This document shows positions 42,796-53,589 of a stretch of DNA of 64,000 bases, piece after piece (the stretch's first letter is position 1; the number at the start of each line of letters is the position of its first letter). The translations under genes were made by a program, and so were the position numbers. The notes under the pieces are model-generated. The model made no database searches. It saw nothing but the letters and a program-made list of their open reading frames with translations, and was not told the origin of the DNA. Origin of the DNA: Gracilaria domingensis. Taxonomy: Eukaryota > Rhodophyta > Florideophyceae > Gracilariales > Gracilariaceae. The stretch spans positions 35,040 to 99,039 of the forward strand of contig VCMS01000210.1 of assembly GCA_022539475.1 (NCBI GenBank), in the 5' to 3' direction.

Positions 42796-43637
42796 GCGGG
42801 TGCGCCCTTTATGCTGCCTTTGTAGTTGCTCAGCTTTTTTGGTGGCGGCTGCGAGCTCTTGGTTGCCTTTACTGAAGACGCAGACGCGGTCGCATTGATG
42901 AGTTCGTCTGTTCTGTTTTGGTTTTGGTGCCAGCTGGTGTTGTGCTCGTGTTTCTTCTTGTTGTGTTCTTCCTTTTTGGTGCTTAATGGTGACGGCCTGT
43001 TGCGACGGTGCGTGCTGCTTGGGCGGCGTGGTTTTACTTCTTGACTGCTAACAAACTTCTGGTGACTTGTAACTCAACACGTTTGGTCGCCATCCGCGCA
43101 GCCCTTTGCTGTTTGGTCGTCTCCTTGCGGAAGCACTCACATCTTCAAACACGCACAAGCACGCACAAACACACAGACACACACATCCGAAGCCAACAAA
43201 CTTGCGTTTTTGTAACTGCCCAACACCCGTCTTCCCGCTTTCAACTGCTCATACGAACGTCACCTGTGAGGGTTACACTCGGAGCGCATTGCTCACGATG
43301 TCATCTCATCTTGTCAATCGTCACCGGTGTAGTTTCGTCACCTCTCATCATTCCACGCACCGCCGTTCGGATCTCGTCGCGGCGTGCTCATCCGGGCATG
43401 ATGCAGCTCAATACAAAAAGTCACAATCTTCGTCTTACTACAATCTCATCAACCTCACTACTACCTACAACACAAATAAGAAGCCCATGACACAAAAAGA
43501 ACATTAACAATAGCTGTTATTTTGTCTTGTCGTCGTCGTTTCTGTGTATAGATACTACCACTACCACCGCTACTACTACTAGTAAAAGCAAAAAAGAGAA
43601 AAAGAACAAAGTGTGCGAGTCTGTTGCTCCTATCCAG
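42796..43637. other. 3' flank of bZIP gene, no gene recognised
   Basis: T-rich then CA/CT-rich sequence, followed by an A-rich tract near 43580-43610. Convergent with the minus-strand membrane-protein gene. The frames present are low-complexity. Confidence 0.4.
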
Positions 43638-44348
43638 CTAGTCTCGTTTACTGCTGTCTACCGCAGGGTGAGCGTGATCATCACGCAATCCCCGTTCAAC
43701 AAACCAAGCGTAAGCGGCAAAAGCCGAGTAGAACAGGACACTTTCTACCAACACAGGCCACGCTACGTGTGGCGACGCTTGGAGAAACGGGTAGTACATG
43801 GTGAAAGCTAGCATAACGAGCATCAAAGGCGCCACTCGTCTCGCGACAATTGCAACACTCTCACGCTTCCAGCTCATCACATACACCGCGCTCGCAATCA
43901 ATACTATGCAACATTCCAGCGTCACCGCCAGCGTCACGTTTCGAAACAAGCCGAGCCCCGCTTTTGGACATCCGCTCCGAAACGGGAAACATACGTCCAG
44001 ATCGGGCACATGACTCGCAGCGTCAAGGAGCCAATGTGAAAACAAGGCCAACGCGTAGGTCGCCTTCTGCGCGCGACCTCCGGGTAAAAATCGTGCAGCA
44101 AGCAAAGAGTAGGCCACATTTGGCCATAGCCCGTGTGAGTACGGCACGTACAGCAGCGTGAACGGTAGCACGTGGTCGTCAGTGGTGGTGCGGTCCGAAT
44201 GGCGAACTTTTTCGACGTGAAACGCGAACGCGAGCACGGCTATCAGAATATCGGGCACTTGTGTCAGCGCAAATAGCAGTGCCAAGCGCGTTTGGTGGGC
44301 TGTGACCGCACTTAGAAGCAAGGCGGCCGAATGATGACCTTGAATCAT
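43638..44348 (-). CDS. polytopic membrane protein with metal-hydrolase-like His/Asp motifs
   Basis: 236 aa, single exon, with about six hydrophobic segments. Conserved-looking polar motifs sit at membrane edges: GHHSAALLLS at the N-terminus, TQVPDILIAV, DDHVLPFTLLYVPYSHGLWP, and FSHWLLDAASHVPDLDVCF. The H..PD / HWLLD..H pattern recalls the bacterial YdjM/LexA-regulated 'membrane-bound metal-dependent hydrolase' group, whose function is poorly known. The C-terminus is cytosolic-type and charged. The start is the first ATG. I am confident of a real membrane protein, less so of the family. Confidence 0.7.
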   Translation of the reverse strand: MIQGHHSAALLLSAVTAHQTRLALLFALTQVPDILIAVLAFAFHVEKVRHSDRTTTDDHVLPFTLLYVPYSHGLWPNVAYSLLAARFLPGGRAQKATYALALFSHWLLDAASHVPDLDVCFPFRSGCPKAGLGLFRNVTLAVTLECCIVLIASAVYVMSWKRESVAIVARRVAPLMLVMLAFTMYYPFLQASPHVAWPVLVESVLFYSAFAAYAWFVERGLRDDHAHPAVDSSKRD

Positions 44349-45933
44349 GATGTTGTCGTGCTCAAAGCCGTGTGAACCATATGCATTCGGGGTGCCGCTT
44401 AGAATAGAAGCGAAGACGCGTCCAATTCAGCAAAAACTTTCCGCTCACTTCCTCTGCCCACGTGCTCCGCGTTCGGGAAGTATCGAGGGTATTCATAGAG
44501 AAATGACACAAGGCAATTCAAAAAGTTTGAACTTCAAACGCGGCTGCTGACGTCCTGGCGCCGCGTGACACGCGATGGAGTGAGGCCAGTGAGTGAGGCG
44601 CAGCAAACGGCAGCGGCCCGGACGCAAGCCGCTTTGACCGCGCGCGATCGCGGCGGTTGGACGTTCAACGCCGCAGTTTCACTTTCTTGATGTATTTTGA
44701 TGTTTCTGTCCTACCCTTGGCACCCAACCGTAGTAGTCAACTGCCGTAACGCTCAGCCAGTGTTGCGTTGCTGGGGTGTCAGTCAGCTTTGGACGCTATC
44801 GATATTCGGCTCCTGCTGTTTGGCTTTCATCATGACACTCCTGCAATCTTCCCGAAACGTTTCGGAAACGTTCCCACGTTTCATGTGTCCTGATGGGTAG
44901 ATACCATGTACCTCCGAGAAGAAATGCCCTTTTCTTACAGTACACCAAGTTCTCAATACTGGATCCAGATCAGGAGCAGATATAACAATACGATACCCTT
45001 TGAAAATTACCTTCGTGGATTCTTCCTCTGCTTGCACTCCAGATTCTTGAGGTCCATGACATCTTTGAAAGATCCTCGAGATTGTCTCAAAATCGCAGCA
45101 TAGTGGCATATTTCGCTACCATTTTGCGAACATGTCATTCCAAAGGTTTGTCGCTCACACAACGTCAGCAGGTGACTCTACCGCCGGTTTACCGGTACGT
45201 GTACTTCATGTTCCTGAATGCAGTTGCCGGTGGACGCTTTTCGTCCTACCTTCGGTAATTTGGTAAGCGGCTGATTTCGCTGCGAAAGACTAACTTTACC
45301 CGTGAAAGTACGTGTATGGTTACCGCCGCAAGTTGAGGCTTTACGGAGGAGTCACTGTTAATACGGCTTCCGTCACGTTATCAAAGTTTCTACGTATCTG
45401 AAAGTTTCAGCCAACGTTTTGAAATGCGAGAGTCCGCAGAGCTCTTGTGTGATAGCGTTCACAACGTGTTTTGGCGTTTTTTCCGCTCTAAATCCTTGAC
45501 AATGAACCATCATGAGCAGTTGATGTGCTAGATGCTGCTTTGGCATCCACTTTCTGTCATTCTGTTAGGCAGTTTGTGTAGAGTATGTTTCAGGGTATAT
45601 GTCTGATATGTGAATGCAAGAGATGCTTCAAAACTTGCATCTCTTCCTTTTCTGCAAGAGCTTAGCACTAATTATCATCTTCAGCATCGTACCGCACCAC
45701 GGAACTTAATCACCCCTTTACAATTTCAGTCCCCACTTAGATAAGTGTGATCTTTAGTTTATTCACCCCATAATCGCATCAGGATACGATTAAATATATG
45801 GTTATTATGTAACCGAGCATGAATTCGAGATCGAGCCCACAGGATTTGTACAAGTTGCATATCTTTGCCGGGGGAGAGCACCGTGTATACTCACCTTCAC
45901 GTAGAAACCAGGCGCGAAGAAGGAACGCAGAAC
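44349..45933. other. intergenic, no gene recognised
   Basis: Upstream of the membrane-protein gene and downstream of the minus-strand C2H2 gene. A 108-codon minus frame (45109-44783) has no recognisable motif. A short GC-rich patch at 44540-44660 may be part of the membrane-protein promoter. Confidence 0.4.
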
Positions 45934-46732
45934 TCAACGCTTCGGGAAAGCACTTCCAGAACTCTGCGGAGGAAGTGGAGACTGTGGATGCACTTTCCTC
46001 ATGTGCTCCGTAAGATGCGTGGTTTGAGCAAAGAATCTTCGACATAGGGGGCACTGATACCTCCTATGACGTTGATGCACAGTGACCAAATGCGTCTTAA
46101 GAACGCTTCTTCTTGAGAAAGAGAGACCGCAAAACTCACATTGAAACGGACTAAGTTCTGAATGAACAGTTGCGCGATGCCTGTCAAGGTTGGGTTTCTG
46201 GTGAAAGGGATGCCCGCATATGGAACATACGTAAGGTTTCTCCTGCAGAACAAATAAACAGGTCAGTACTTCCTGGCATTTTGTGTGGGCGAATGAGATT
46301 CTCGACGGCATCAAAGGCAACTCCACTTACGTTTCGATGAATGTTTGCTACATGTCTTTCCTTGTGATGCTTTCTGCCAAACGCCAAATTGCAGAACTCA
46401 CACTTGTATGTCCTCGCAGAGTCGTCAGTTTCATTCCGTCGCCGCCGAGGCGTTCGAGTGGGCTGCGTCGTTTCGTTACTACGTTGCGTGCGCTGGCGCT
46501 GCATCCTTGCGTGTTGATCTGCTGATGCTGGAGGTGTGGTGGTCGCCATCTCATGTGAGTAAGGGGGCTGTGGTATTGGGGCAGTTGGGAGAGGAAACAT
46601 CTGCGAAGATGACGCACGTTGCGACCAGGATTGCTGCGCGCTGGCTTGTCTTTGCTCTTCTTCGTCGGCTGGGATTAGGCCTCGACGACGAACGAAGCGA
46701 CGAAACCCTTTCGCTGTCATCTCCTCATCCAT
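45934..46732 (-). CDS. four-finger C2H2 zinc-finger protein, two exons
   Basis: Exons 46732-46331 and 46242-45934 with an 88-bp GTAAGT..CAG intron; 236 aa. Fingers: CEFCNLAFGRKHHKERH.., CSICGHPFHQKPNLDRH.., CEFCGLSFSRRSVLKTH.. and CPLCRRFFAQTTHLTEH.., all C-x2-C-x12-H-x4-H. The splice joins finger 1 to an EKPY linker before finger 2, which is strong support for the junction. The N-terminal part is charged then Gln/Ser/Arg-rich. It is probably a DNA-binding regulator, and a paralogue of the gene at 14082-15340 by finger number and x4 spacing, although the intron pattern differs. The ATG at 46732 (MDEEMTAKGF) was chosen because the upstream extension is hydrophobic and reads like UTR. Confidence 0.8.
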
Positions 46733-47600
46733 CTTTGAAACTCTTGCTACTATAACCTTGGAGAAATGCTCGTAATAAGCGAAGGGCCCTTTCAGAGGAG
46801 GGCAGTTTGGTGTCCTTGCAAATGAGGAAATCCGTGAGAAGGCTCCCGAAACCGTTATGTTCAAAAACGAGTAGCTGAAACACCCAATTAGGCTCCAAGA
46901 AATCACAAGTGCAGGCACAAGTATGTTGCCCCGATCCCTTTCGAATCACTTCAGTTCGTAACAAATGCACACGCACGAAGCAAGTGAAAGGGAAGGACTG
47001 TAGGATTACTGCGGCTCTATGGCCGAAGCACACTGTCGTGGCTAGTAGTAATACCTGAATAAAAACCTAGTCAAAGCGCACAAAAAGCAATAGTCGCACT
47101 TTCCCACAGCTAGATCGTTCAAAGGAGGGTGGAGCAAGCAGGATAAAGCAAAGGTGGTCAAGCTTCAGATTGGCTCTGAATGAAGTTGGAGAAGGCCGGA
47201 GGAGCAAATTGCTGTGATGAAGGAAGAGCGCTGAAGGGGTGAGGGGAGGGGCATTTATGGAAGAGCGAAGGATTGTGCCGAGAGGGCAACGGGTGTGGGC
47301 GCAAGCAGAATTTGCGTGTACAGCAGTAGCGTAATGTTCGGGTAAGTTGAGGTCAAGTTCTGCTCAGTGTCACAGCGGCGTGGGCTGCAAGCTCTCGAGA
47401 GGGTCGTACAGAGCAGTCATAGACAGAAGTGTTCGTAGCAGCGAGCGGAGGTCGTTGAAGGGCGTGCGGTAGATACTTGTGCACACAGAGGTTCTTGATC
47501 ACGTGAAACCGCAACAATAACAAGTCGGGCAGTCACGACAGTTTGTTGAAGTGGTGTTTGCCGGGAGACGTTCCACGAAGGGGGACGAATGAGAGGGCCA
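46733..47600 (-). promoter_or_regulatory. leader and promoter of the second C2H2 gene
   Basis: Purine-rich on the + strand (about 47110-47300), so CT-rich in the direction of the gene, matching leaders of other genes here. The transcript start is unknown; an intron in the 5'UTR is possible. Confidence 0.35.
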
Positions 47601-49099
47601 GAGTGGGTGCGGAACAACTCTGGGGAGGGTGTTGGTTGCGTGTGCGGCAACGGTGGACTCGGTGGACGGGGGGTGAGGCTGAACTGCTGTCGGCTGAAGT
47701 GGTCGACGGTGCGGCTGACGGCAAGCGCGCTGGGCTGCAGTTCAAACTGGCGAGGCCCCGCTCCCCCACAAAGGAGCGCCGGCGTATGAGCTCGCGGTGC
47801 TGCTGCGTGGATCGACGTCCAAGGTCGATCCACGCTCCTGCGCGCATCGCACGCGTCCCATTCCGCACCTGCCGTTCCACTGTCGGTGCTTCCGAAGTGC
47901 GGCGCCCACAAGTGTAATTGCGCGCGTTGCGCTGTAGGCGCGTGGCCTTTTCTTCTCCGCTGACATGGGCGGCGCGCCGTCATCACGGCCTTACGTGCGC
48001 TTCGTTGCCCAAACAACGCACGGAGATTGACTGCTCGATGCTGGACCGGCGACGTGAGCAGGCGAGTCACCGTCAGCGCTTTCAGCTGTACGCACGCTGG
48101 GTGTCAGTTCCACGTCAGCGAGCGTGAACGCTTGTACGACCGTATCCCCTTACCCTTGTAGCCAAAACACGTGCGCTTCTAAATCAGACGATTCCTTCCG
48201 CCCGTCACAGTCGCCCTCACAGCGTCATCGCAAGAGGCTTCCCGATATTTCCGTGTGCACCTGCGCCCCTCTTATCTTCTCACCCTCGTCCCTTTTTGTA
48301 CTTCTACGATGCGCTGAGACAACCCGACAATCACTACGAAACTCCGCGAGCAACAAGGCTTGTGTTCTCACCGCCTGGAAACCAGCTTTTAACTCACCGT
48401 CGTTTTAATTCTGTAACCTCATGCATTGTGCGCGAACGGGTCTCACGTACACTACAGTCCCTGCTGCATCGCTGAGTGTTGGACATCATCACAAGTGTTC
48501 CGTTGCTTTGTGTCACGCGTGCAAACTGCATTGTTTCATATCCAAGAACACGACATGTGTGCATGTGTGTGCATGTCTATTCCCTTGTATATAAGTTGTG
48601 CTTCGTACAAAGTTGGCCGTACCTGCCCCCCAGGCCGTCTGGTCATAACCGTTTCGAACAATGGTTTTGACTCGAACATAAAGCCGTTGGTAGGCCGGAG
48701 CGGTTGGTGGGCCCTACTACACGCGTACTGTCAGAGGACCAGGGTGCCAACAACTGGGCCTCAGAAAGCGTTCGTTCTCTCGTTGATCTATGTATGTACC
48801 AGTACAATGTGGGCCTCAACTGCAAGACGTACGGGATGAGGTGTCTGATGAGCGAGTGGATGACAGGGTATAAGGATAACATCTAAATTATACTCGTACT
48901 TACCCGAAGCGATACTTTGGATGGGTTTTTTCCCTTCCAAACTCCATTGATGGAAGTGCATGGCTGGGTGTATGCACAATATTATATATTTGCCCAATTC
49001 GTTTACGTGCCCGTGCCCGACATTTCCGAACGCACCGCTTCAGTGAACGTCCAGAATAGTTTTCCGCTTCCCTACTGTGCGATCAATATTTTCGGTATC
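47601..49099. other. intergenic, no gene recognised
   Basis: A pyrimidine-rich + strand stretch at 48140-48420 resembles a gene leader, and the ATG after it (48421) opens a 57-codon Cys/His-rich frame without a recognisable motif. A palindrome-like GGATCGAC..GTCGATCC lies at 47809-47832. No gene assigned. Confidence 0.35.
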
Positions 49100-50950
49100 A
49101 TGCACCTCCTTCCCGTTTCTTTTAAAAATCATGGTTTTAACCAATTTTCGTAGACCTAAGGTCTAAGACTTTTTCTGGCAAGTGCTTGTGATGTAGAACA
49201 AGTGTAAGCACATGTACAACAGTCGTCGACGTACACAAGTGAGTTTTTGGAAGAAACACGCACGAGTTGAAAGCAAACGTCTTTTCAAGGGAGGATTCGA
49301 AAGAGCTTCTGTCGGTGAGTACGATGCGCACTCTCCTTTTGCTCTTCTGTTACCTTGCGCAGAAGGCACGGAAAAGTTGTTTTTCTGTTCTTACTACCAC
49401 AAGTATGCTATGCCTATTCAATCTGCGCAGACTCTAGGAATCTGAAATTCATGATCCCATAGCGGCTGATTTTTTCAAATGCACTTCTGTAGAACTCTAC
49501 CCTGGTTTAATATGCTTCACGATAAGAAGAATAATCCCTGTAATCAAAAATAATTTCAATAATCGAGGTACTCGAGTGACATAATATGCATATGTGGCTT
49601 CGAAGTGCTTGCTTAAAGAGTTTTGAAAACTTTTACAACAAAAAGACCTTAAAAAGGTTTGCAAAGAAAACTTTTGATGTGCAAATCGATAGTAGTTCAA
49701 CAAATGTCAAAAAGAGTGGTTTACACAAATTTAAGAATTTATTGATGAAATTCTGTATGCAAACTATTTTTGATATGATCTAAAGTCCATCTCATGTATA
49801 TAGCAAACCAGTTTTTGAAAAGAGCGAGGTGTTTTAAAAAATGTGCCATAGTAGCAATGCGCGACCTTTGCCTACTGTGCCTCAAATGAGAAAACCCAAA
49901 TACCATGCTTCATTTACGCAAAACTTTGCTGCAGAGGTATCCAAAATCATCAGTTTATTTCATGAAGAATTGTATTTGTTCAAATCAAAGGACGCCAACT
50001 TACGCGATGGACCTCATCTTGTCTTTCACAAAACTCTTCCTTCCAGTTTGTAAAATACCTTTCCAAATTTGCTTTATTTCAGAGAGTGCAACACGTTTTC
50101 GTAGAGATCATAAAACAAAAGTCCAAAGTTCTTAAAAGAAACCCTAGATATATTTTCTTTCACGTCTCTCAAAAAACGAAAAACTGATATAGAAACGAGT
50201 GGGAAATTTGAAAAGAGAAAAGGATTTTGCCCTTAATAGAACAAATATACAACTTGCTCAAATATAAGAAAATTCATAATTGGTTTCACCTTTAGCACAG
50301 CCACTTGCGTCATTTGAAAAAATCGAAATACATCAAAAAAATGAGATCAGCACAGCCGTAGAGCGTTTCTCGAAATTATCGGACTAACCGGTTGCAAAAC
50401 TGAAAAAGACCCTCACCACATGTGCACGGATCTGTAAATCAGAACAAACGCGCCAGGTGGTAGACACTACAAACGTCGTCGTCTATTATGTGCAAAGTAG
50501 AATATTGTCTGTTTTTTTGGAAGCAAAGCTAGGTTTTGGTCTTTTTGGGGCAGACAAGAGAACAAGAGAGGCAAGCACGGAAAATATTGACAAAGTTTAT
50601 AATATTAAAGTTCAACTTGCGCAGTTTAATTCTCGGGTTTTCTACTTTTTGTAGAGATTCTATTTTGTCGCACTGCCCGCTCCTCTCTTTTCCACTACCC
50701 TATCTCCAATCTATGATTGTGCTATTTCTTCCTATTTTTCCCAAGTTGAGATGCATATCAAAACTCATCCCAACTTAATCTTTTCACTATATTTTTTTGT
50801 CCTACACAGTCCCTACTCTTCACCCATTTTTCGCTAATTACGCGTTCAAATTCATTGTCTCCGTCCCCGCAAACGTCATTTTGTACAATTTGTGGTGCAA
50901 AACCGTGATGCGAACGGACAAAAATCTGCCGCATACGCGGAAGCACTCAA
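49100..50950. other. AT-rich island
   Basis: The lowest-GC stretch in the window, with many A/T runs (for example TTTTGAAAACTTTTACAAC near 49620). No coding frame above ~80 codons, no organelle gene and no tandem period were recognised by eye. It lies between gene-bearing DNA and the right retroelement. Confidence 0.5.
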
Positions 50951-52679
50951 GAAGTTCAGCCTTGCTCTCTGTGAAAAGTAGCACAGCAAAGAAGCCCTCC
51001 ACTTGAGTTGACACGTGCCCGGCGTAACTCCGGGGGACCCGTTCCCAACTTAAAGACGCAGATTTGATGGAAAGACCAGCCGATAAAGTGGGCGATCCGA
51101 GTTAGCGGTGCGAGCATATAAAGAGGCAAACAAAAAAAACGCCGTGTACACCGACACATACTCCGCAAAACAAGATAAAAAACGAAGAAGAAACAAAAAA
51201 AAGGAAAGAATAACCTGATAAGAGGACGAAACACAGCCGTTAGAACGGAAGAAAAGAAAAAAACCACAAAACAAAAAGGAAAAGACAGTGACCGTATGTA
51301 CACGGTGGCTCCTCAAAGACGCGAGGTGGATAAGTGCTACCGTATTCGAAACGGACGCTTTCCGAAGAGGCGCGGTCGCGTGCAGGCGATAGACTTAGAG
51401 CCGAACACTTGGTTGTCTTTACTTCCCAGAAGGGTGGCCAGCCTGCTGGCCCTAAAGTACGGATCACTACAGTATCTAGTCTAACAAATATCCCGGTACA
51501 TATCCGGCCATAGGCACACACGTGTACCGTGCCCCGTCGGCTCAAGGGGCATTCGGCGAAAGCGGTCAAATCCACCACGAGGACACTTAATGTGCCCACA
51601 ACCAGGCCAACAATTAAACATTCTCCCACCAAGGTCTATACTATCCTCACTATCTGAGGCACCATTCCAGCATACCGGCACACCTGCGATCAGCAGCACG
51701 AGCGAGACCGGAGTTCCGGATTCAATTGCACTACACAATTCAAGTGGGCAAATCTTTCCATTCTCGTATACCAGCCTCGCCTCAAAACGGCTTGACATCC
51801 TTCCCATCTTTCTTTTCTCTTGTCTCCTAAAACATCTCTTTGGCGTACGCGTTGCTTATGATCTTTGACCGTGTTGGTAACATAAGAGACAAATGGTCGA
51901 TGTCGACATCTCGGGAAACCAATAACTATATTCACGATGTTGTAAAACGGAACGTATTCATCCGAAGCGGAAGAACAGGAAATCGTTACACTTGTGATCA
52001 AAAGGCACTGTAAAGCAAACGCAGAAGCGTGGTATCAGCACTGATGATGCTCATAACTCGTGCGCCGAGGTTTGATCCTAAGAAAGGAAAGTATGAAACG
52101 TGGCCCAAAACTGGGATATGTTGAGGTGGTTGGATGTCGGGATGTCCGCTGGACTGATCATAGTGTGGCATGTGGTATTGAGTGGTCGTGGGTACACGTG
52201 GTCTCATTTGGGTCCGTTCACAGAGGAATTGTTTCTACAGTCGAATTATTAACTGGCCGCTGACGCGGGCTGGTCTCGAACACTACGTGTGTGGCTTTGC
52301 ACAAGTGTTCACTAGAGTATTAAATTTAGTTTAACTAATTTACCGGTTACGGTATAAGAGGTGAACCCGCGGCCACTTCCACCTTCAGTAAAGGGTAACC
52401 GGGTTTGGCTCTAGACTAGTTCCGCCTGCGCGAAGTGCACCACTCTTGCCGGAGACTCACCGCGTACGGTACGTTCTAGCTCCATCCCTCAGGATCTTTC
52501 AGGCAATTCTGATCGTTTGTGGCCATTGCCCTCGGGCTAATTCCGTCTTCGGACACCTTACATTGTGCAGATACCTTCTTGCCCACACGTCCTAGAACTA
52601 CAGACTCTGTATAGAGATCTTTGCCGCGTGGGCTAAATACACATCTCCGTCACCCGCCGCCGGGTCTGTTGCTGGTTTC
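50951..52679. other. flank of right retroelement, no firm gene
   Basis: 51060-51310 is purine-rich on +, so pyrimidine-rich on -, like leaders elsewhere. A 108-codon minus frame at 51807-51481 has clustered Cys residues (CWPGCGHIKCPRGG) and could be a small gene, but nothing supports it further. 52260-52679 is GC-richer and abuts the LTR. Confidence 0.35.
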
Positions 52680-53536
52680 TGTGGTGCAAAACCCTCGACG
52701 GGAAAACAACAAGCCGCGTCGCGGACGAGCACCTCAGGGTGTTCAGGCCCTGCTCCCTGTGAAGGGCAGTCGAGCGGCAGAACCCTCCGATAGGGCCAAC
52801 ACGAGCCGGGTGTAAATCCGGGTGGCCCCGATCTGGGCGCGCAGTCGGAGGTAGAAGGGGTAGAATCGGCGTAGGTATCCGGATGGTTCCGGCGAGCCAC
52901 AGCGAGTGGGGGTATCCAGCCCCACGGTATGGGACGACAAAAGATCAACAAACGAGCCGCACTGCGGAGCACTGACTCGCGATAAGCGGGAAAACTCCCG
53001 AGACAAATAAAACAAACCTACAATGTAGGGCAGAGTAGCGAAAGCCGTAAGACGGAAATGACAACAATAAAATAGATAAGAAAAGTGCCGTGACGACGGA
53101 TTAGTACTCCTCAGGGACGGAGGTTGGTTGATCAGCCCGGAATTGCGGCGGTATTCCCCAGGATGGGGCTGGTGACCGTGCGCAAGCGGCAAGAAGATCA
53201 GAGCCAAAGGCCTCGTTGAGGTTTACTTCCCGTACAGTGGCGGCAAGTGCCGCCACTTATATACGGCACTTGAAAATATCAATTAAAATATCTAACTGTC
53301 CGGCGCTGCCGGCCAATACATTACAGGTGTGCAACCGTGGCAGGCTTGCCACGGCGCACCCGCTATCGGGCCAACTTGGCACACGTGTGCAGAAATACTA
53401 CCCTTCCTAGGCATACCCCAAAATAGGGGCACTACCCCAGTAGCCTCTCATAACCTGAGGTGTCGAAGCCGGTAACGGATCAACAAACTATGAAAAGCAC
53501 CTCGGTGCATCCCCACAAAGGGCGTTTTGCTCTACA
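52680..53536 (-). repeat. 3' LTR of right gypsy element
   Basis: 857 bp from TGTGGTGC to GCTCTACA. Overlapping hairpins: GTGGCGGCA-AG-TGCCGCCAC at 53237-53256, and AAGTGCCG-11 nt-CGGCACTT at 53245-53271. The 11-nt loop of the second holds TTATATA (53257-53263), which reads as a TATA box on the minus strand (TATATAAG) and nearly so on the plus strand. AATAAA occurs on + at about 53006 and 53067. Confidence 0.88.
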
Positions 53537-53551
53537 TCTCCCCCTTCTCAG
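53537..53551 (-). other. polypurine tract next to 3' LTR
   Basis: TCTCCCCCTTCTCAG on +, read CTGAGAAGGGGGAGA on the element's sense strand. It ends exactly where the LTR begins with TGTAGAGC. This is the expected plus-strand primer site and fixes element orientation. Confidence 0.85.
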
Positions 53552-53589
53552 GCTGAGACACCGACTCCGTCGGCTCGATACGCCTCGCG

